The position numbers and the translations under genes are program-made. The notes under the pieces are model-generated. The model was not told the origin of the DNA, did no database searches, and saw only the letters and a program-made list of their open reading frames with translations. From Streptomyces sp. NBC_01288 (GTDB taxonomy: Bacteria; Actinomycetota; Actinomycetes; Streptomycetales; Streptomycetaceae), in assembly GCF_035982055.1 (NCBI RefSeq), contig NZ_CP108427.1:3906001-3970000 (forward strand): a stretch of DNA of 64,000 nucleotides, written 5' to 3'. Below, piece by piece: positions 59,391 to 64,000 of this stretch; position 1 is the first letter of the stretch, and every line of letters begins with the position of its first letter.

Positions 59391-59764
59391 GAGGCGGTGT
59401 CTGGCCCGAGGGGGCTGGGGGCAGGGGCCTGGTCGGAGGCGGCTGGGAGCAGGGGCCCGGTCCGAGGCGGCTGGGAGCAGGGGCCCGGTCCGAGGCGGCT
59501 GGGAGCAGGGGCCCGGTCGGAGAGGGCGGGAGGCGAGGGCTTGGCCCACGGCGGCTGGGGGCGCGGGCCTGACCCGAGAGGGCTGGAGACGGCGGCCTGG
59601 CCTGGAGGGGCCGAGGCGGGGCCTGGCCTGGAGGGCTGGGGGGCGGGGGCTTGGCCCGAGAGGGCTGGAGACAGCGGCCTGGCCTGGAGGGGCCGAGGCG
59701 GGGCTTGGCCCGGGAGGGCTGGGGGTGGGGGCTTGGCCCGGGAGGGCGGGAGGCGGGGGCTTGG
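59391..59764 (+). repeat. tandem repeat array A, 26-30 bp units
   Basis: About 13 units of 26-30 bp, mostly 28. Three near-identical units (starting GAGGCGGCTGGGAGCAGG at about 59436, 59464 and 59492) are followed by two alternating variants (one starting GAGGGCTGGAGAC, one starting AGGGGCCGAGGCGGGG). The plus strand is extremely G-rich. Unit lengths are not multiples of 3. Starts within 50 nt of the MFS stop. Confidence 0.85.
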
Positions 59765-59807
59765 GGGCTGTCGTATCGGGGCGCTTTCCAGTTCGGGGTT
59801 CGAGTGC

Positions 59808-60102
59808 GGGCAGCGAGATCCAGCGCAGGGCGGCGATCCAGTACGGGCAGCCAGGGCCAGCGCGGGCCAGCTTGCAGACGGGCGCCGAGGTCTAGCACCC
59901 GGCGGCTACCAAGTGCAGGCACCGACATCCAGCGCCGGTCGGCTGGCCGATGCAGGCCGTCAACATCCAACGCCGGGCGGCGACCCAATACGGGCGACCA
60001 GTACCAGCCCACGGCGGCTACCCGGTACAGGCGTCGGCAGCCAGCGCAGGGCGGCCGCCCAGTACGGGCGGCGAGATCCAGCGCAGGTCGGCAATCCAGT
60101 AC
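59808..60102 (+). repeat. tandem repeat array B, eight 37-bp units
   Basis: Units start at about 59808, 59845, 59880, 59917, 59954, 59992, 60029 and 60066 (lengths 37, 35, 37, 37, 38, 37, 37, 37). Shared features: start (G/A)GGC, a central ATCCAGCGC-like block, GGCGGC, end CAGTAC. Diverged from each other by several bases, so not recent. Followed directly by a type 2 dispersed repeat. No gene within. Confidence 0.85.
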
Positions 60103-60115
60103 AGGGTGCGGAAAT

Positions 60116-60187
60116 TCAGCCCGTCCGGCGTTTGAGGACGAGGCCCTTTCGGGGCCGATGGGGGTCTGGGGGCGTAGCCCCCAGGGA
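60116..60187 (+). repeat. dispersed intergenic repeat, type 2 copy
   Basis: CAGCCCGTCCGGCGTTTGAG, GACGAGGCCCTTTC and hairpin GGGGGCGTAGCCCCC; matches 40204-40273 almost base for base. It lies after array B and about 130 nt before the ECF sigma gene. Confidence 0.82.
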
Positions 60188-60320
60188 CGCCCGCATCAAT
60201 ACCGGGTGACCTGTAATCGCGTTGACCTGCACGTTCGTTCACTCCTCGCGCCATTGTCAGTGGGCTGCGCTACGTTTCGGGGTAAGGGAAGAACGGCCAC
60301 AGGGGTGGGTGGACGAGACC

Positions 60321-61340
<1,020 letters not shown>

Positions 61341-61719
61341 GGCGGGGGCGGGGTCGCGGAGTCTGATCCGGCCACCGGCCCGGCGGGCGGTCAGTGCGAG
61401 GCGGGCCAGGAGGTCGACGGTACTGAGCCCCGGCGGTCCTGGTCCCACGACCTCGATCTCGACCAGGACCGCTCCGGTACCGGCCGTCGCCTCCAGCAGT
61501 GCCCGTAGCTCGGCGCACAGCCCCGCCACCTCGTCACGGGTGACGGGGCGGGCCGGCACGAGTACAGCGGGTGTCTTGGCGTCCACGATCGGTAGACCGG
61601 GTGGGCGGTCGTAACTCATCGGGGGCGACCGCCTAGATTTGCTGTATGCCCCACGGATCAGCCCCGCCCTGGATACCCGACGCCCTCCCGCGCGCCGGCG
61701 TCGGTGCCGAGGGGGTGTC

Positions 61720-62640
61720 GTGCAGGGGGTGCTGACCGGGTTCGCGGTGATCGGTGTGGTCATCGCGGTCGGCTATCTGATCGGCCTGCGCGGTTCCCTC
61801 GGCGAACACGGGCGGGACGTCCTGACCAAGCTGGCCTTCAACATCGCGTCCCCGGCACTGCTGTTCACGACCCTCGCGCGGGCCGACCTGTCGGTGATCT
61901 TCTCCAGCGGGCTGCTCGTGACGGTGCTGAGCACGGCGGCGGTGGCGGGGGTGTTCGTGGTGGCGGGGGTCGTACGGGGCTGGGGTGTCGGCCGTACGAC
62001 GATCGGGGCTCTGTGTTCGAGCTACGTCAACTCCGGCAACCTCGGGATTCCGATCTCGGTGTACGTCCTCGGCAATGCGTCGCTGGTGGCGCCGGTGATG
62101 TTGTTCCAGCTCGTGGTGGTGAGCCCGCTCGCGTTGACGGTCCTCGATCTGTCGGGGGCGGGTGAGAAGGGGCCGTTGTGGCTACGGCTGCTCACGCCGC
62201 TGCGGAATCCGGTTGCGGTGGGGTCGCTTGCGGGGGTTGCGGTTGCGGCGAGCCGGGTTCATGTGCCGGACCCGGTGATGGAACCTCTCACGCTGATCGG
62301 GAACATGGCTGTGCCGGCGGTTCTGATCGGGTTCGGGATTTCGTTGCGGGGCAGCAAGATGCCGGGGCGGGGAGCGGATCGTCAACCGGTGTTGTTGTCG
62401 GTCGGGTTGAAGGTCGTGGGGCAGCCGGTGATTGCGTGGGCGTTGGCGGTGGGGGTGTTCGGCATTCACGGGGCTGCGTTGCTCGACGTGGTGGTGACCT
62501 CGGCGCTGCCTGCCGCGCAGAACCTGTACACGTACGCGAGCCGGTATCGGGTGGGTGAGGGGTTGGCTCGGGACTCGATCCTGCTGTCGACGGTGTTGTC
62601 GGTGCCGGTGTTGGTGGGGATTGCCGCGCTGCTCGGGTAG
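61720..62640 (+). CDS. AEC family auxin-efflux-type transporter
   Basis: 306 residues, about 10 membrane helices in two halves. Family patterns: GYLIGLRGSLGEHGRDVLTK, FNIASPALLF, SSYVNSGNLGIPIS (the central crossing motif) and SALPAAQNLYTYASRY. Members export carboxylates such as malate or other anions. GTG at 61720 has GAGGGGG 4-5 nt upstream. Divergent from the STAS gene. Confidence 0.88.
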   Translation: MQGVLTGFAVIGVVIAVGYLIGLRGSLGEHGRDVLTKLAFNIASPALLFTTLARADLSVIFSSGLLVTVLSTAAVAGVFVVAGVVRGWGVGRTTIGALCSSYVNSGNLGIPISVYVLGNASLVAPVMLFQLVVVSPLALTVLDLSGAGEKGPLWLRLLTPLRNPVAVGSLAGVAVAASRVHVPDPVMEPLTLIGNMAVPAVLIGFGISLRGSKMPGRGADRQPVLLSVGLKVVGQPVIAWALAVGVFGIHGAALLDVVVTSALPAAQNLYTYASRYRVGEGLARDSILLSTVLSVPVLVGIAALLG

Positions 62641-62670
62641 GTGCGGTTGTTGTTTGTCCGCGGGTGCGCT

Positions 62671-62706
62671 GTGGCTGGTCGCGCAGTTCCCCGCGCCCCT
62701 AAAAGA
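62671..62706 (+). repeat. dispersed intergenic repeat, type 1b copy
   Basis: GTGGCTGGTCGCGCAGTTCC then CCGCGCCCCTAAAAGA, identical in style to 35731-35766, between the transporter and deoA. Confidence 0.85.
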
Positions 62707-62865
62707 ACCAGGTGACCGGAGTCCCAAAGACCAGCCCGCCCCCGCGCCCCAGAAACCGGAAGGGACCGGGATCCGAAAGCTCAGCCCCTTCCGCGCGCCC
62801 CTGAAAAGCCGTAAGGGGACTGGGACTTGCAAGCCCCGACCCCCTTCCCCCCAGGCAGAGCGAAA

Positions 62866-62894
62866 GGGGCCGGAACCCTCGAAGTCCCAGCCCC
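62866..62894 (-). terminator. terminator of deoA
   Basis: On the minus strand GGGGCTGGGAC (62894-62884) pairs with GTTCCGGCCCC (62876-62866) over 11 positions including wobbles, followed by TTTCGC. It lies about 29 nt after the deoA stop. Confidence 0.6.
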
Positions 62895-62922
62895 TCCACC
62901 GTGACGAACCGCCAATCACCGA

Positions 62923-64000
62923 TCAGGCGATGCGCTCCAGCACCACCGGCGAAGCCGTGAACGTAGCCCCCGCCGCGCCGATGTCGTAGGAACCCTTCAC
63001 CGCCTCCAGGGCGTATTCGAAGCGCTCGGGCGTGTCCGTGTGCAGGGTCAGCAGGGGCTGACCCGCTGTCACCACGTCTCCCGGCTTGGCGTGCATCTCC
63101 ACTCCCGCGCCCGCCTGCACCGGGTCCTCCTTGCGGGCGCGGCCCGCGCCGAGGCGCCACGCGGCGATGCCGATGTCGTAGGCGTCGAGGCGGGTCAGGA
63201 CTCCCGACGTCGAAGCCGTCACCACATGCTGCTCACGCGCCACCGGCAGCTCCGCGTCCGGGTCGCCGCCCTGTGCCGCGATCATCCGGCGCCAGACGTC
63301 CATCGCGGAACCGTCGGCCAGGGCCTTAGCCGGGTCGGCGTCCTTCACTCCGGCCGCGTCGAGCATCTCCCGGGCCAGCGCGATGGTCAGCTCGACCACG
63401 TCCGAGGGACCGCCGCCCGCCAACACCTCGACGGATTCCCGTACTTCGAGGGCGTTGCCGGCCGTCAGACCCAGCGGGGTCGACATGTCCGTCAGGAGCG
63501 CTACCGTCCGAACGCCGTGGTCCGTGCCCAACCCCACCATCGTGGACGCCAGTTCACGCGCGTCCTCGATCGTCTTCATGAACGCGCCCGTGCCGACCTT
63601 CACGTCCAGGACCAGGGAGCCCGTGCCCTCGGCGATCTTCTTCGACATGATCGAGGAGGCGATGAGGGGGATCGCCTCCACCGTGCCCGTCACGTCCCGG
63701 AGTGCGTACAGCTTCTTGTCCGCCGGGGCCAGGCCGTCGCCCGCCGCGCAGATCACCGCGCCCGTGGTCTCCAGGACCGACAGCATCTCCTCGTTGGAGA
63801 GCAGGGCGCGCCAGCCGGGGATCGACTCCAGCTTGTCGAGGGTACCGCCGGTGTGGCCGAGGCCTCGGCCGGAGAGCTGGGGGACGGCCGCGCCGCAGGC
63901 CGCGACCAGCGGGGCCAGGGGGAGCGTGATCTTGTCGCCGACGCCGCCCGTCGAGTGCTTGTCTGCCGTCGGGCGGGAGAGGGACGAGAAGTCCATGCGC
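62923..64000 (-). CDS. deoA: thymidine phosphorylase, 5' end outside the window
   Basis: The C-terminal 359 residues are visible; about 65 N-terminal residues and the promoter lie beyond 64000. Cleaves thymidine or deoxyuridine to base and deoxyribose-1-phosphate. Seen: KHSTGGVGDKITLPLAPLVA (phosphate-binding KHSTGGVGD), GRGLGHTGGTLDKLES, ASSIMSKKIAEG, VKVGTGAFMK, MSTPLG, then the C-terminal domain with TASTSGVLTRLDAYDIG. Product feeds the mutase and deoC. Whether it shares the CTACGCGCGTAG operator cannot be seen here. Confidence 0.95.
   Translation of the reverse strand, partial: RMDFSSLSRPTADKHSTGGVGDKITLPLAPLVAACGAAVPQLSGRGLGHTGGTLDKLESIPGWRALLSNEEMLSVLETTGAVICAAGDGLAPADKKLYALRDVTGTVEAIPLIASSIMSKKIAEGTGSLVLDVKVGTGAFMKTIEDARELASTMVGLGTDHGVRTVALLTDMSTPLGLTAGNALEVRESVEVLAGGGPSDVVELTIALAREMLDAAGVKDADPAKALADGSAMDVWRRMIAAQGGDPDAELPVAREQHVVTASTSGVLTRLDAYDIGIAAWRLGAGRARKEDPVQAGAGVEMHAKPGDVVTAGQPLLTLHTDTPERFEYALEAVKGSYDIGAAGATFTASPVVLERIA

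Noticed and set aside
59278..60012. 244-codon Pro/Arg-rich minus-strand frame over repeat arrays A and B
   Set aside because: The proline-rich text is the translation of G-rich repeats with unit lengths not divisible by three; frame phase changes from unit to unit.
59391..60102. Possible CRISPR arrays
   Set aside because: Units are contiguous and diverged without unique spacers, no cas genes are near, and the units do not resemble the repeats of type I-E arrays in Streptomyces.

Overview
The window is chromosomal DNA of a Streptomyces species or a very close relative. GC content is very high, third codon positions are almost always G or C, GTG and TTG starts are common, many starts look leaderless (a -10 hexamer 6-7 nt before the start codon), and the families are typical of the genus: DUF397/XRE pairs, AfsQ1/AfsQ2/SigQ, AccA2/PccB, and an MmyB-type regulator. 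From memory, the order hutH, enoyl-CoA hydratase, cyaA, birA, pccB-pccE, maf, accA2, deoR, lpdA, pnp, sugar phosphomutase, deoC, aldehyde dehydrogenases, sigQ/afsQ1/afsQ2, add, deoA follows the Streptomyces coelicolor core chromosome. No tRNA, rRNA, intact transposon or CRISPR array was seen.

Layout. 0-8 kb: a cut alcohol dehydrogenase, its divergent MmyB-type regulator, a large secreted subtilase and a MacB-like ABC exporter. 8-11.6 kb: an accessory island with a truncated, internally deleted rhs gene whose C-terminal toxin-like tip is followed by a probable immunity gene and small unknown genes; the GC content is visibly lower here. 11.6-13.5 kb: a WhiJ/AbaA-like cluster (ATPase, small protein, XRE-DUF5753 regulator, DUF397 protein). 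13.5-14.1 kb: an unexplained hairpin-rich stretch. 14-20 kb: L,D-transpeptidase, small surface and lipoproteins, histidine ammonia-lyase and a GAF-GGDEF protein. 20-24 kb: a terpene locus of one terpene synthase and two P450s. 24-35.7 kb: acyl-CoA metabolism (crotonase, biotin ligase, PccB, epsilon subunit, biotinylated alpha subunit) with adenylate cyclase, Maf, an SGNH hydrolase and a dead response regulator. 35.9-48 kb and 54.9-64 kb: nucleoside catabolism. 49-53.4 kb: sigQ, afsQ1, afsQ2 and a lipoprotein. 57-62.6 kb: a LysR/MFS pair, two noncoding tandem-repeat arrays, an ECF sigma factor with an antisense-overlapping STAS gene, and an AEC transporter.

How the genes fit together. Adenosine deaminase, purine nucleoside phosphorylase, thymidine phosphorylase, a phosphopentomutase-like enzyme, deoxyribose-phosphate aldolase and two aldehyde dehydrogenase-like proteins make a near-complete route from nucleosides to glyceraldehyde-3-phosphate and acetate. 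The promoters of pnp, deoC and add each carry the same perfect 12-bp palindrome, CTACGCGCGTAG, next to or inside an apparently leaderless promoter. I read this as one regulon with one repressor; the DeoR-family protein at 35905-36870 is a candidate. This is the strongest regulatory finding. Others are an AfsQ1-type operator between sigQ and afsQ1, a duplicated CACC-N3-GGTG element in the birA promoter, and two families of dispersed intergenic repeats at about twelve places.
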